Assembly (NCBI RefSeq): GCF_000876655.1
Contig: NZ_JYCN01000015.1
Coordinates: 1 to 64,000, forward strand
Length of the DNA: 64,000 nucleotides
From: Arthrobacter sp. SPG23
Lineage (GTDB): Bacteria; Actinomycetota; Actinomycetes; Actinomycetales; Micrococcaceae
Direction of reading: 5' to 3'
Of the stretch, positions 56,537 to 64,000 are shown one piece after another. Each line of letters opens with the position of its first letter. The first letter of the stretch is position 1. A model generated the notes under the pieces. That model searched no databases and was not told where the DNA came from. It worked only from the letters and a program-made list of their open reading frames with translations. The translations under genes and the position numbers were made by a program.

Positions 56537-57063
56537 TTCGCGGACTCAGCTGCGACGTTGGCGCCGATGGTGAACGTGGAGACCCCGCCGGTTTCCACCA
56601 CCGCAATGTTCACTGTTTCATTGTCACCGCGCAGGAAATCCTTTGACGCGACGGCGCCCACGTTCTCGCCCGGCACCGCTTTGAAGCCCTGGGCCTCCAA
56701 CTCCTTTGTATAGAAAGCCATGACGGCGGCGGCGGGAGAGCCGATGTTGCCCACCAGGGCCGCGGTGGCCGGAGTAGACGTCTTGTCAAAGCTGCTGGAG
56801 ACCACCCTTGCGCCCGGCATCACGGGCAGCAGCTTTTCCGGGAAGCCGGCGACGAGTGCGCCAACGGCCGCGGTGGTCCCGGGCGACGCGGTAGGGCTGG
56901 CCGGGGCTGTGGTGGTTACCTGCCCGGTGGCGGAAGCTGAAGCGCTGGCGGTCCCGGTGGCCTTGGCTCCGGGATCGGCGGGGGTGCACGCCGCCAGGGC
57001 AAGCACCGCGCCAGCCACAATCACGGCGCGGCCCGCAGGCTTAAGCTTTCCAATTACCTTCAC
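56533..57063 (-). CDS. Putative lipoprotein, unknown function
   Basis: 176 aa from GTG 57063, with AGGAGG 9 nt upstream. The hydrophobic N-terminus ends in a lipobox LAAC; a Ser/Thr/Ala-rich linker follows. The C-terminal part (about 75-176) has a PEKLLPVMPGARVVSSS motif and a compact alpha/beta-like pattern. No family is recognised. Translationally coupled to idsA by a 4-nt overlap, so it is probably co-expressed. Confidence 0.75.
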   Translation of the reverse strand: MKVIGKLKPAGRAVIVAGAVLALAACTPADPGAKATGTASASASATGQVTTTAPASPTASPGTTAAVGALVAGFPEKLLPVMPGARVVSSSFDKTSTPATAALVGNIGSPAAAVMAFYTKELEAQGFKAVPGENVGAVASKDFLRGDNETVNIAVVETGGVSTFTIGANVAAESAK

Positions 57064-57124
57064 AGGGACAGTCCTCCTGGTGTTGTTGCCGGATGCAGCC
57101 TCCAGTTTAGTCAGTACCACGGCA

Positions 57125-57130
57125 TAGGAT
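57125..57130 (+). promoter_or_regulatory. -10 element, probable leaderless dinB
   Basis: TAGGAT is 7 nt before GTG 57138 with no ribosome site between them. The divergent lipoprotein start is 74 bp away. Confidence 0.5.
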
Positions 57131-57137
57131 TGAAGGC

Positions 57138-58364
57138 GTGGGGTCGGAACAGGATAAACAGCAGCTCGAAGCGACCCTCCGGGAGCTCCGTCGGAGCAGC
57201 ATCATGCATGTGGACATGGACGCTTTTTTCGTCTCAGTGGAACTCCGGAGCCGCCCGGAACTGGTCGGAAAACCGGTCATCGTCGGGTATCCCGCGGACC
57301 GTTCGGTGGTGCTGTCGGCTTCGTACGAGGCCCGGAAATTTGGCGTCAAGTCCGCGATGCCCATGGCCATAGCGGCGCGCATGTGCCCGTCGGCGATCAT
57401 CATCGAGCCAAGGCACAAGCTCTACTACGAGGTTTCCGCGCAGCTAATGGCCATCTTCGGCTCGATCACGGACCTGGTGGAGCCGCTGAGCGTCGACGAA
57501 GCCTTCCTTGACGTCGGCGGAGCCATCCGCAGGCTCGGGAGTCCGCGCGAGATCGGCGGGATCATACGTCGGCGCGTGCGGGAAGAACTCGGCATCACCG
57601 CGTCCGTCGGCATTGCGGCCAGCAAGTTCGTGGCCAAGATAGCGTCCACCCGGTGCAAGCCGGACGGACTCCTGCTGATCGGGCCGGATGAGACCGTGGC
57701 CTATCTGCACAGCCTTCCCGTCAACGCGTTGTGGGGCGTGGGGGCCAAGACCGGCGAGGTGTTGGCCCGCATGGGAATCCGCACCGTGGCGGATGTTGCC
57801 GCAACGCCGCCGTCCGCCCTGAAGAAGCTGCTCGGGGCGTCGGGGGAGCACGTGTACCGGTTGTCCTGGGGGATTGATCCCCGGCCCGTGACTCCGGTCC
57901 GCCTCGAGAAGAGCATCGGTGCCGAGGAAACGTTCGCCGTGGATACAGCCGACGACGCCCTCCTCCACCGAGAGCTGCTGCGCCTTTCGCACCGGACAGC
58001 CGAGCGGCTGCGAAGCACCGGAATGGTGGCCAGGACCATCTCCCTCAAGCTCCGGTATACGGATTTCTCCACCATCACGCGCAGCCGGACGGTGCACGCC
58101 CCGGTGGACAGCGCCCAGCTGATCTATGCCGTCACGGTCCAGCTCCTCGAGTCGCTCGGCCCGCGGGCCATGACGGTACGCCTTGTCGGCGTGAGGGCCG
58201 AGCAGCTTGAGGATGCTGCGCAGACCTCGCTGCAGCTGAGCCTGGACCGCCGCGACGACAACTGGCGGGCGGCGGAACAAGCCCTGGACAGGGTGGCGGA
58301 AAAGTTCGGTTCGAAGTCGGTGCTCCCAGCCCGGTTGCTGGATCCCCACAACGCGGCCGACTGA
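57138..58364 (+). CDS. dinB: DNA polymerase IV (Y family)
   Basis: 408 aa. The catalytic carboxylates are in HVDMDAFFVSVE (about 23-34) and SVDEAFLDV (about 119-127); the helix-hairpin-helix is near 195 and the little-finger domain covers about 250-355. Error-prone translesion polymerase. A LexA box of the form CGAAC-N4-GTTCG is not visible upstream. A hairpin terminator follows. Confidence 0.94.
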   Translation: MGSEQDKQQLEATLRELRRSSIMHVDMDAFFVSVELRSRPELVGKPVIVGYPADRSVVLSASYEARKFGVKSAMPMAIAARMCPSAIIIEPRHKLYYEVSAQLMAIFGSITDLVEPLSVDEAFLDVGGAIRRLGSPREIGGIIRRRVREELGITASVGIAASKFVAKIASTRCKPDGLLLIGPDETVAYLHSLPVNALWGVGAKTGEVLARMGIRTVADVAATPPSALKKLLGASGEHVYRLSWGIDPRPVTPVRLEKSIGAEETFAVDTADDALLHRELLRLSHRTAERLRSTGMVARTISLKLRYTDFSTITRSRTVHAPVDSAQLIYAVTVQLLESLGPRAMTVRLVGVRAEQLEDAAQTSLQLSLDRRDDNWRAAEQALDRVAEKFGSKSVLPARLLDPHNAAD

Positions 58365-58690
58365 CCGCCCTCACCCGCAACGGACAGTGGCTTTTCGGCC
58401 GGCCGGTGTACCGGGAAGGCGCCCGTCCCACAGGCGCCCGGACGCTGCCCCGGCAGCCCTGCGGCAGCGTCTTTCAGAACAGGGCGCAACAAACTATCCT
58501 TAGATATACATAGATTTCGAACGTCTGGACATACTAAAAAGCCTTCCTGGTCCGCCCGCCGTCCGAATGCGTGGAATCCGGTGTTCCGATATACGGTGGC
58601 CGGGAACCTCCTGCGCATGCCGGTCGTTATCGGATTGACAACATTAAGGCCACGGCAGGTCCGGACGTTGGCCGACTTAAGGAGGTCGTG
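58365..58690 (+). other. Intergenic region dinB-DUF3040
   Basis: 326 bp, no convincing gene. It holds the dinB terminator (58441-58474) and an AT-rich stretch (about 58490-58540, ACTATCCTTAGATATACATA) likely to contain the promoter of the DUF3040 gene. A reading on the minus strand through this area lacks a start site and codon bias. Confidence 0.55.
58441..58474 (+). terminator. Terminator after dinB
   Basis: GACGCTGCC pairs with GGCAGCGTC (9 bp), loop 13 nt with a further CGGCAG/CTGC step, followed by TTTC. Confidence 0.6.
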
Positions 58691-59062
58691 ATGCCGCTCT
58701 CGGAGCACGAACAGAAGTTGCTCGAGCAGTTGGAGAAGCAGCTGCACGAGGACGATCCGAAGTTTGCCAATTCAATGGGATCGGATCCGGGCCGTAACTG
58801 GTCCACGCGCCACATCGTGATCGGCGTGCTGGCCACCTTGGCCGGTGTCCTCCTCCTGCTGGTGGGCGTATCACTTCAGAGCATTTTTGTGGGTGTCCTC
58901 GGATTTATCGTGATGGGAGCCGGAGTCTATTTCGCAACGATGCGCAGCTCCGCCGCCGGGAAAGCGAAATCAACCGGTGGCAAGAAAGCCGGCAAGGGGC
59001 GCAGCTCATTCATGAGCAGCCTTGAGGAACGCTGGGACGAACGCCGCCGCGGCGAACCGTAA
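58691..59062 (+). CDS. DUF3040 membrane protein
   Basis: 123 aa. The N-terminus MPLSEHEQKLLEQLEKQLHEDDPKFA is the DUF3040 signature; two membrane segments follow (about 41-60 and 62-82), then a basic Lys/Arg-rich tail. GGAGG lies 5 nt upstream of ATG 58691; a longer in-frame reading starting at 58571 has no ribosome site. The gene commonly neighbours mraZ in actinobacteria, but its function is not known to me. Confidence 0.88.
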   Translation: MPLSEHEQKLLEQLEKQLHEDDPKFANSMGSDPGRNWSTRHIVIGVLATLAGVLLLLVGVSLQSIFVGVLGFIVMGAGVYFATMRSSAAGKAKSTGGKKAGKGRSSFMSSLEERWDERRRGEP

Positions 59063-59106
59063 AAGCCCGGCCACAACGAACCGACGGTGACGGCCGTCCT
59101 TTAATC

Positions 59107-59122
59107 CTCCACTTTGCACCAC
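59107..59122 (-). promoter_or_regulatory. Inverted MraZ-box pair, distal
   Basis: Read on the minus strand: GTGGTG-CAAA-GTGGAG, two half-sites with a 10-bp period, the same spacing as the direct boxes at the mraZ promoter. Confidence 0.55.
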
Positions 59123-59144
59123 CTGCCCCTGGCAGGCCTGCAGG

Positions 59145-59168
59145 AAGACCCGCCCAGGCGGGTCTTTT
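59145..59168 (+). terminator. Terminator after DUF3040 gene
   Basis: AAGACCCGCC pairs with GGCGGGTCTT (up to 10 bp, inner pairs opened by the tight loop), followed by TTGC. Confidence 0.7.
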
Positions 59169-59271
59169 GCATTTAAACCCCCCATTCACGGGCGCGACAC
59201 CGGCGGCGGCCGGGCGGCCCGCCGTCGTACTTCCCCTGGGCGCCCGTGCGCGCCACCCGACGCTGAAATCC

Positions 59272-59287
59272 CTCCACTTTCCACCAC
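59272..59287 (-). promoter_or_regulatory. Inverted MraZ-box pair, proximal
   Basis: Read on the minus strand: GTGGTG-GAAA-GTGGAG, again 10-bp period; 14 of 16 bases or more shared with the distal inverted pair. Confidence 0.55.
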
Positions 59288-59353
59288 CGGCCGTTAACCC
59301 CGGAATTACGGGGAAGGATTCCTCCAATCCAAGGACGAATCTTCCGTGTCGCG

Positions 59354-59381
59354 TTGACTGTGGAGCGATGTGGAGTAAAGT
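59354..59381 (+). promoter_or_regulatory. mraZ promoter
   Basis: TTGACT (59354-59359) and TAAAGT (59376-59381) with a 16-nt spacer. The three GTGGAG boxes fall in and just after the spacer, so bound MraZ would block RNA polymerase. Confidence 0.65.
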
Positions 59382-59385
59382 GGAG
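59360..59385 (+). promoter_or_regulatory. Three direct MraZ boxes
   Basis: GTGGAG repeats at 59360, 59370 and 59380 with exact 10-bp spacing. MraZ proteins bind short G-rich direct repeats with 10-bp period upstream of their own genes, so autoregulation is expected. Confidence 0.75.
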
Positions 59386-59449
59386 CAGGTAAGAGGGTAG
59401 TGGCAGCACAGGGGACGTGCAGCTCCTGACGACAGACAGGCGGGTGGCC

Positions 59450-59878
59450 ATGTTTCTTGGCACTCATTCGCCGCGTTTGGACGAAAAGGGGCGGATCATC
59501 CTCCCAGCGAAGTTCCGCGAGGAACTTGCCAGCGGACTGGTACTCACAAGAGGCCAGGAACGCTGCATCTACGTCTTCAGTGAGCGGGAATTCGAACGGA
59601 TTCACGAGCAAATGCGGGAGGCGCCCATCTCCTCCAAGCAGACTCGTGACTACATCCGGGTTTTTCTCTCTGGAGCCTCGGACGAGGTACCTGACAAGCA
59701 GGGGCGCGTGACTATTCCTCCCGCGCTCCGGGCATATGCAGGTCTTGGCAGGGAGCTTGCCGTTATCGGCGCCGGCTCCCGCGCGGAGATCTGGGATGCC
59801 CAGGCCTGGAACGAGTACCTGGCTGAGAAGGAAACCTCCTTCTCAGAAACCGACGACGCCATCCCGGGAATCTTCTGA
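59450..59878 (+). CDS. mraZ: Transcriptional regulator MraZ
   Basis: 142 aa. Two AbrB-like SpoVT repeats: [24 protein letters not shown] (about 1-24) and [23 protein letters not shown] (about 76-98), each with the DxKGR(I/V)x(L/I)P motif. It is the repressor that heads the division and wall (dcw) cluster. The ATG at 59450 gives the family's standard N-terminus; an upstream in-frame TG start would add 11 residues. Boxes with 10-bp period lie just upstream. The gap to rsmH contains a large RNA structure. Confidence 0.95.
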   Translation: MFLGTHSPRLDEKGRIILPAKFREELASGLVLTRGQERCIYVFSEREFERIHEQMREAPISSKQTRDYIRVFLSGASDEVPDKQGRVTIPPALRAYAGLGRELAVIGAGSRAEIWDAQAWNEYLAEKETSFSETDDAIPGIF

Positions 59879-59899
59879 GGCCCGGAGGCGGCAACGGAA

Positions 59900-60012
59900 G
59901 CGCTTCTTGAACGAGATCTCCAGCCGCCCATCCGAACGTTGTCCTGGCTCACTTCCCCGGAGCCAGGCTGACGCCCGGATAGGCGCGGATGGGGATCTGG
60001 CTTAAGAAGCGC
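59900..60012 (+). ncRNA. Long stem-loop in the mraZ-rsmH leader (mraW-RNA-like candidate)
   Basis: 59900-59950 pairs with 59960-60012 around a 9-nt loop. In one register 44 of 51 positions pair (four as G-U), with only seven mismatched positions and a 2-nt bulge (59981-59982). Helix parts: 11 bp at the base (from GCGCTTCTT/AAGAAGCGC), 9 bp AGATCTCCA/TGGGGATCT, then CCGC/GCGG, ATCCG/CGGAT, CGTT/GACG, and an 8-bp CCTGGCTC/GAGCCAGG hairpin. It starts 21 nt after the mraZ stop and ends 54 nt before rsmH. A structured RNA named the mraW motif is reported upstream of this gene in some actinobacteria; a match was not tested. Confidence 0.6.
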
Positions 60013-60066
60013 ACCAAGGACCACCGAGGCCCGCAACGGCGAACATAGGCACGAAAGGACGAAGGT

Positions 60067-61065
60067 ATGAGCGATCCCAACCAGCCAAAACCCACGTCCG
60101 AACGCCATGTGCCGGTCCTCAAGGACCGGTGCATCAATTTGTTGGCCCCGGGAATCGAAGCGGCCCGCAAGCGGGGCGAGACGCCCGTGGTCATCGACGC
60201 AACACTGGGAATGGGCGGCCACTCCGAAGCCCTGCTCCAGCGCTTTCCGGACCTCCACCTGATCGGGATCGACCGCGACGAAGAAGCGCTGGCCCTCGCC
60301 GGGGAGCGGCTTAGGCCCTTCGCGGACCGCACCGACCTGGTCCACGCTGTTTACGACGAGATCCCGGACGTTCTCCGGGATCTTGGCGTTACGGAAGTCC
60401 ACGGGGTCCTCATGGACCTGGGGGTCTCCTCCCTCCAGCTGGACGAACGCGAACGCGGCTTTGCCTACTCCTTTGATGCACCCCTGGACATGCGCATGGA
60501 CACCGGCCGCGGCCAGACTGCCGCGGACGTGGTGAACAACTACAGCGAAGAGGACCTTGTCCGCATCATCCGCAAGTGGGGTGAGGAGAAGTTCGCCGGC
60601 AGGATCGCAAACCGCATCGTGGCTGCACGTGAGTCGAAGCCGTTCACCACCACTGGCGAACTGGTTGACACCATCCGGGCCGTGGTTCCGGCCGGCGCGG
60701 CAAAGACCGGGGGGCACCCGGCCAAACGGACCTTCCAGGCCCTGCGGATCGAAGTCAACGAAGAACTTGATGTCCTGGAACGGGCTGTGCCGGCCGCGGT
60801 GGACGCACTCGCCATGGGAGGCCGCGTGGTGGTGATGTCCTACCACTCGCTGGAGGACAAGATCGTCAAGAAGGTTTTCCAAGCCGGCTCCAAGTCCTCA
60901 GCGCCGTTGGGGTTCCCGGTGGAACTGGAAGAACACAAGCCTGAGCTCAAGACCCTGACCAAGGGCACCGAGGTGCCCACCGCCGATGAAGTCGCCGAAA
61001 ACCCGCGCGCAGCGTCCGCCCGTTTGCGGGCAGTTGAACGAATCAAAGCCAGGAGGGCCGCATGA
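60067..61065 (+). CDS. rsmH: 16S rRNA m4C1402 methyltransferase RsmH
   Basis: 332 aa. It N4-methylates C1402 of 16S rRNA. The N-terminus [13 protein letters not shown] and SAM-binding [16 protein letters not shown] (about 40-55) plus [17 protein letters not shown] and [11 protein letters not shown] are signature blocks. AAAGGA lies 9-10 nt upstream of the ATG. It overlaps ftsL by 4 nt (ATGA). Located as in other dcw clusters. Confidence 0.96.
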   Translation: MSDPNQPKPTSERHVPVLKDRCINLLAPGIEAARKRGETPVVIDATLGMGGHSEALLQRFPDLHLIGIDRDEEALALAGERLRPFADRTDLVHAVYDEIPDVLRDLGVTEVHGVLMDLGVSSLQLDERERGFAYSFDAPLDMRMDTGRGQTAADVVNNYSEEDLVRIIRKWGEEKFAGRIANRIVAARESKPFTTTGELVDTIRAVVPAGAAKTGGHPAKRTFQALRIEVNEELDVLERAVPAAVDALAMGGRVVVMSYHSLEDKIVKKVFQAGSKSSAPLGFPVELEEHKPELKTLTKGTEVPTADEVAENPRAASARLRAVERIKARRAA

Positions 61066-61730
61066 GCACCGCCGCTGCTAAGAACTTCCCAGTCGTGTCC
61101 GGCACGGCGGCCCGTGCCCTCACGGGGATCAAGCCTTCCGGAGGATCCGAACGGAAACTGCGGACCCCGCTGTCCGTGGTCCGGTCCACTCCGCGCAAGC
61201 GCAGGGCACCCTTCGTGGTGCTCTGCTTCGCGCTGCTGGCCGTGGCGCTGATGGCGGTCCTGGTGCTCAATATCTCCGTGTCAACAGCGCAGTACCAGCT
61301 GGTGCAGCTCCGCAGTGAGCAGTCCACGCTGACAAAGCAGAACCAGGACCTGACACAGCAGGTCCAGAACTTCGACGCTCCCCAGAACCTGGCTGCCAAG
61401 GCCACTGAATTGGGCATGGTGGCTTCCACCGGCAAGGGCCAGATCGATCTGTCCACGTTGACTGTCAGCGGCAGTCCGAAGCCCGCAGTGAAGGGAGACA
61501 AGCCCGGAGCCATCATCGCTGCGCCGGCTGTCGCCGGTCAGCTCACGGTGGTTCCGCCCGCTACTACCAAGGACCCGTTGGCCGCCCGTAAGCCCGCAGA
61601 GGCAGCAGCCGCCCCTGCGGCAGCAGCTCCCGCCCCTGCCGCTGCGGCCCCGGCAGCTGCCCCGAAGCCGGGTGTTGATCTCCACGGCGGATCCGTGCCG
61701 GCGCCGAAGCAAAAAACGCCGGGACAGTAA
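61062..61730 (+). CDS. ftsL: FtsL-like division protein
   Basis: 222 aa bitopic membrane protein. A cytoplasmic N-terminus of about 48 residues precedes one membrane segment (about 49-72, [22 protein letters not shown]) and a leucine/glutamine-rich coiled coil (about 80-112, [25 protein letters not shown]), the FtsL/DivIC layout. The rest is an Ala/Pro-rich extracytoplasmic tail ending in PKQKTPGQ. It forms the FtsQLB complex that activates septal wall synthesis. Sequence conservation is low in this family, so position between rsmH and ftsI is the main support. Confidence 0.88.
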   Translation: MSTAAAKNFPVVSGTAARALTGIKPSGGSERKLRTPLSVVRSTPRKRRAPFVVLCFALLAVALMAVLVLNISVSTAQYQLVQLRSEQSTLTKQNQDLTQQVQNFDAPQNLAAKATELGMVASTGKGQIDLSTLTVSGSPKPAVKGDKPGAIIAAPAVAGQLTVVPPATTKDPLAARKPAEAAAAPAAAAPAPAAAAPAAAPKPGVDLHGGSVPAPKQKTPGQ

Positions 61731-61774
61731 CTGACAGGACTGACCACCCAGTACGCAAGCAGCAAGGACTCACC

Positions 61775-63577
61775 GTGGCGAAGAGCACCGGCAAGAAAAC
61801 AACCGCAAAAGTGCCCAACGCCACCAGACGGCTCCGCCTCGGCCTGGGCATGATGCTGGCGTTGCTGCTTGTTGTCGGCGGCAAGCTGTTCATGGTCCAA
61901 GGGCTGGATATCGGCGGAATGGCCGAGGCCGCACTGAACAACCGCCTCACCCCGATTGAGCTCCCTGCCGAGCGCGGCAGCATCCTGGACGCCAACGGAA
62001 CAGTCCTCGCCAACAGTGTCATCCGCTACAACGTGGTGGTGGATCAGCGCGTCAACACCAAGACCGAGTCATTCAAGCGCCTGGACACCGTCGGCGGGAA
62101 GGACGAGCTCGTCACCGTGTCCAGGGACAAAGGCATCCAGGAGTTGGCTGCGGTGCTGGGGCAGGACCCGGCAGACGTCAAGGACGCACTGACGGGGGAG
62201 AAGCCCTACTACATCGTGGCGAAGGACCTTAAGCCCGACATGGAGGACCGGATCTCCAAGCTGCAGATTCCGGGAATCGTCACCGTCGGCACCAGCAAGC
62301 GCGTCTACCCCAACGGCGCCGTAGCCGGCGGCATCATCGGGTTCCTGCAGGACGGGACAACCGGCCAGGCGGGGCTGGAGCAGACACAGGATGACGTACT
62401 CAAGGGAACGCCCGGCAAGAGGCTCTTCGAGATCGGAGCCGACGGCCTGCGCATCCCGGTTGGCGTGGATGAACTGACGCCCGCCGTCGACGGCAAGGAC
62501 ATCCGCCTCACCCTCAACTCGGACCTGCAGTACTTTGCCCAGCAGGCCATCCAGAACCAGTCGGACAAGCTGAGCGCCGAATGGGGCGTCATCATTGTCC
62601 AGGACATCAAGACCGGCAACATCATCGCCATGGCAGACACCAACGCCCCGGACCCCAACGACCCCGGCAAGGTGGCCGCCAAGGACCGCGGCGTTCGTTC
62701 CGTGACAGCCGCCTACGAGCCGGGTTCCGTGGAAAAGATGATCACCGCCGCGTCCGTCATCGAAGAAGGCAAGTCCAGCCCGTTGGATCATTTCACCATC
62801 CCGCCGTCCCTCGTCGTGGACGGCCAGGTCTTCACGGACTCATTCGACCACGGGACCGAAGAACGGACCCTGGCCGGCATCCTGGGCTGGTCCATGAATA
62901 CCGGAACTGTCATGGCCGGCCAGCGACTCACCAAGGAACAACGCCACGACTGGCTGCAGAAGTTCGGGATCGGCGAAGCACCCGACATCGGTCTTCCCGC
63001 CGAAGCGAGCGGCATCCTCACGCCGGCTGACCAATGGGACGGCCGGCAGGAGTACACCGTGCTGTTCGGTCAGGGCGTTTCGCAATCCACCCTGCAGACC
63101 GTCCGCGCCTACCAGTCGATTGCCAACGACGGGGTGATGCTTCAGCCGCGCCTGATCGACAGCTACATCAGCCCGGACGGAACCGAGGAGAAGGTCCCGG
63201 CGAAGGAAAGCCGGCAGATCGTGTCAAAGGAAACGGCCAAGCAGGTGCGGGACATCCTGGAGAGCGCAGTGACCGAAGGCCAGATCAAGGATGCGGCCAT
63301 TGACGGTTACCGCGTCGGCGCCAAGACGGGAACCTCCGAATCACCGTGCGATGACGGTAAATCCGGGTACTGCGGCTACACGGCCTCCATGGTGGGGATG
63401 GCGCCGATGGACAATCCGCGGTTTATTGTTGAAGTTGTCCTGCAGCGTCCCAAAGGCAGTATCTATGGAATCACCAATGGTCCGGTGTTCCGCTCCGTGA
63501 TGAGCCAGACCCTGCGGACATACAATGTCCCGCCATCAACGGGCGAGCCGGTCAGGCTGCCCCAATACGTCAAGTAG
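61775..63577 (+). CDS. ftsI: Septal penicillin-binding protein (FtsI/PbpB)
   Basis: 600 aa. One N-terminal membrane segment (about 19-40) and a PBP dimerisation region (ELPAERGSILDANGTVLA, about 63-80) precede the transpeptidase domain. Active-site motifs: SxxK as GSVEKM (Ser about 318), SxN as SMNTGT (about 372) and KTG as GAKTGTSE (about 515). It cross-links septal peptidoglycan. GTG 61775 lacks a strong ribosome site but gives a basic N-terminus normal for the family. A Cys pair (SPCDDGKSGYCGY) near the KTG motif may form a disulfide. Confidence 0.95.
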   Translation: MAKSTGKKTTAKVPNATRRLRLGLGMMLALLLVVGGKLFMVQGLDIGGMAEAALNNRLTPIELPAERGSILDANGTVLANSVIRYNVVVDQRVNTKTESFKRLDTVGGKDELVTVSRDKGIQELAAVLGQDPADVKDALTGEKPYYIVAKDLKPDMEDRISKLQIPGIVTVGTSKRVYPNGAVAGGIIGFLQDGTTGQAGLEQTQDDVLKGTPGKRLFEIGADGLRIPVGVDELTPAVDGKDIRLTLNSDLQYFAQQAIQNQSDKLSAEWGVIIVQDIKTGNIIAMADTNAPDPNDPGKVAAKDRGVRSVTAAYEPGSVEKMITAASVIEEGKSSPLDHFTIPPSLVVDGQVFTDSFDHGTEERTLAGILGWSMNTGTVMAGQRLTKEQRHDWLQKFGIGEAPDIGLPAEASGILTPADQWDGRQEYTVLFGQGVSQSTLQTVRAYQSIANDGVMLQPRLIDSYISPDGTEEKVPAKESRQIVSKETAKQVRDILESAVTEGQIKDAAIDGYRVGAKTGTSESPCDDGKSGYCGYTASMVGMAPMDNPRFIVEVVLQRPKGSIYGITNGPVFRSVMSQTLRTYNVPPSTGEPVRLPQYVK

Positions 63578-63654
63578 CACGTCCACAACATCGTACGCAC
63601 CACGGGAACGTCCCCTACGCCCGGTGTGATCCACTAGCGCCAACGGAGATCCAC

Positions 63655-64000
63655 TTGTCAGAGCATCATGCCCCAGGCAGTACCGACGCAACGAGCGGCA
63701 CGGTTCCCGGTTCCGGGTTCCGGCCGACCGCCGTTGCCGCGGTGCCCCTCGGCACCATCGGCGAGTCTGTCGGCGTCGTCGTCCCGGGAGCGTCCAGTTC
63801 CGTCCCCGTTACCGGGATTTCACTGAATTCCCGGACAGTCCAGCCGGGTGACCTTTATGTCGCCCTGCCCGGTGCCACGAGGCACGGAGCCGACTTCGTG
63901 TCGCAGGCCGTCACGGCAGGTGCCGTTGCGGTACTGACGGACGACGACGGCGCCAGGCTCCTGGCGTTGTCCGCTGACACTCCCGTGCCGGTCCTGGTGG
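63655..64000 (+). CDS. murE: UDP-MurNAc-tripeptide synthetase MurE (partial, runs off the window)
   Basis: About 115 codons from TTG 63655, which has GGAG 6 nt upstream, open to the window end. The translation begins MSEHHAPGSTDATSG, and then reads VTGISLNSRTVQPGDLYVAL (about 53-72) and GATRHGADFVSQAVTAGAVAVLTD, the MurE N-terminal substrate domain. MurE adds the third peptide residue (Lys or diaminopimelate) in peptidoglycan synthesis. Its place after ftsI is standard in dcw clusters. The ATPase domain lies outside the window. Confidence 0.85.
   Translation, partial: MSEHHAPGSTDATSGTVPGSGFRPTAVAAVPLGTIGESVGVVVPGASSSVPVTGISLNSRTVQPGDLYVALPGATRHGADFVSQAVTAGAVAVLTDDDGARLLALSADTPVPVLV

Larger units (their letters stand above)
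59063..59449 (+). other. Intergenic control region upstream of mraZ
   Basis: 387 bp, no gene. From left to right: inverted MraZ-like boxes (59107-59122), a terminator hairpin (59145-59168), a long GC-rich hairpin with 9-bp outer stem CACGGGCGC/GCGCCCGTG (59187-59248), a second inverted box pair (59272-59287), the mraZ promoter and three direct boxes (59354-59385). Confidence 0.6.

Noticed and set aside
57064-57137. LexA/SOS box upstream of dinB
   Set aside because: No CGAAC-N4-GTTCG palindrome in the 74-bp gap.
58124-58747. Minus-strand frame across the dinB end and following gap
   Set aside because: No ribosome site, mixed low-complexity translation, and it crosses the dinB terminator and DUF3040 start.

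Overview
The window looks like a chromosomal segment of a high-GC actinobacterium of the Micrococcaceae, most likely Arthrobacter or Pseudarthrobacter. The grounds are base composition, frequent GTG/TTG starts, promoters abutting start codons, and gene order matching two conserved actinobacterial neighbourhoods. Family names come from recognising motifs in the translated sequence; no database search was possible. I see no insertion sequence, prophage, CRISPR array or conjugative module.

Region 1 (1-3.2 kb): 3' end of an rRNA operon (5S rRNA and terminator), then a secreted LGFP-repeat protein with a C-terminal L,D-transpeptidase-like domain and a lipoprotein. Region 2 (3.4-13.5 kb): a backbone matching the M. 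tuberculosis Rv1691-Rv1701 order: TPR protein, HAD phosphatase, small protein, tlyA, nadK, recN, pyrG, NUDIX, xerD. The matching backbone resumes at 26.2 kb with parA, scpA, scpB, an RluB-type pseudouridine synthase, tyrA, cmk, an acyltransferase and der, then tRNA-Pro.

Between these two blocks lies about 12.7 kb of accessory metabolism and signalling. It holds an ECF sigma factor with a membrane-anchored partner, a second NUDIX hydrolase, a GntR-prpD-prpB-prpC methylcitrate operon divergent from prpE with two palindromic operators in between, and a CitA/CitB-type two-component system next to a DctA dicarboxylate transporter.

Region 4 (34.3-46.5 kb): an Fpg/Nei glycosylase, then gcvH-garA-ftsR-DUF151-merR (the Rv1826-Rv1830 order), an orphan ParA, pyruvate carboxylase, a long-chain acyl-CoA ligase and a ROK glucokinase. 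Region 5 (46.5-57 kb): a membrane protein, two tandem alpha/beta hydrolases, PlsC, class II DAHP synthase, PknL kinase, a LysM/transglycosylase, an Rv2175c-like DNA-binding protein, a polyprenyl synthase and a lipoprotein. Region 6 (57-64 kb): dinB, a DUF3040 protein, then the start of the dcw cluster: mraZ, rsmH, ftsL, ftsI and a truncated murE.

The most unusual signals are non-coding. A long imperfect stem-loop (44 of 51 positions paired) fills most of the mraZ-rsmH gap. MraZ-box-like repeats with a 10-bp period lie upstream of mraZ, in direct orientation at the promoter and in two inverted clusters further upstream. A perfect pair of GntR-type palindromes sits in the prp divergent region.
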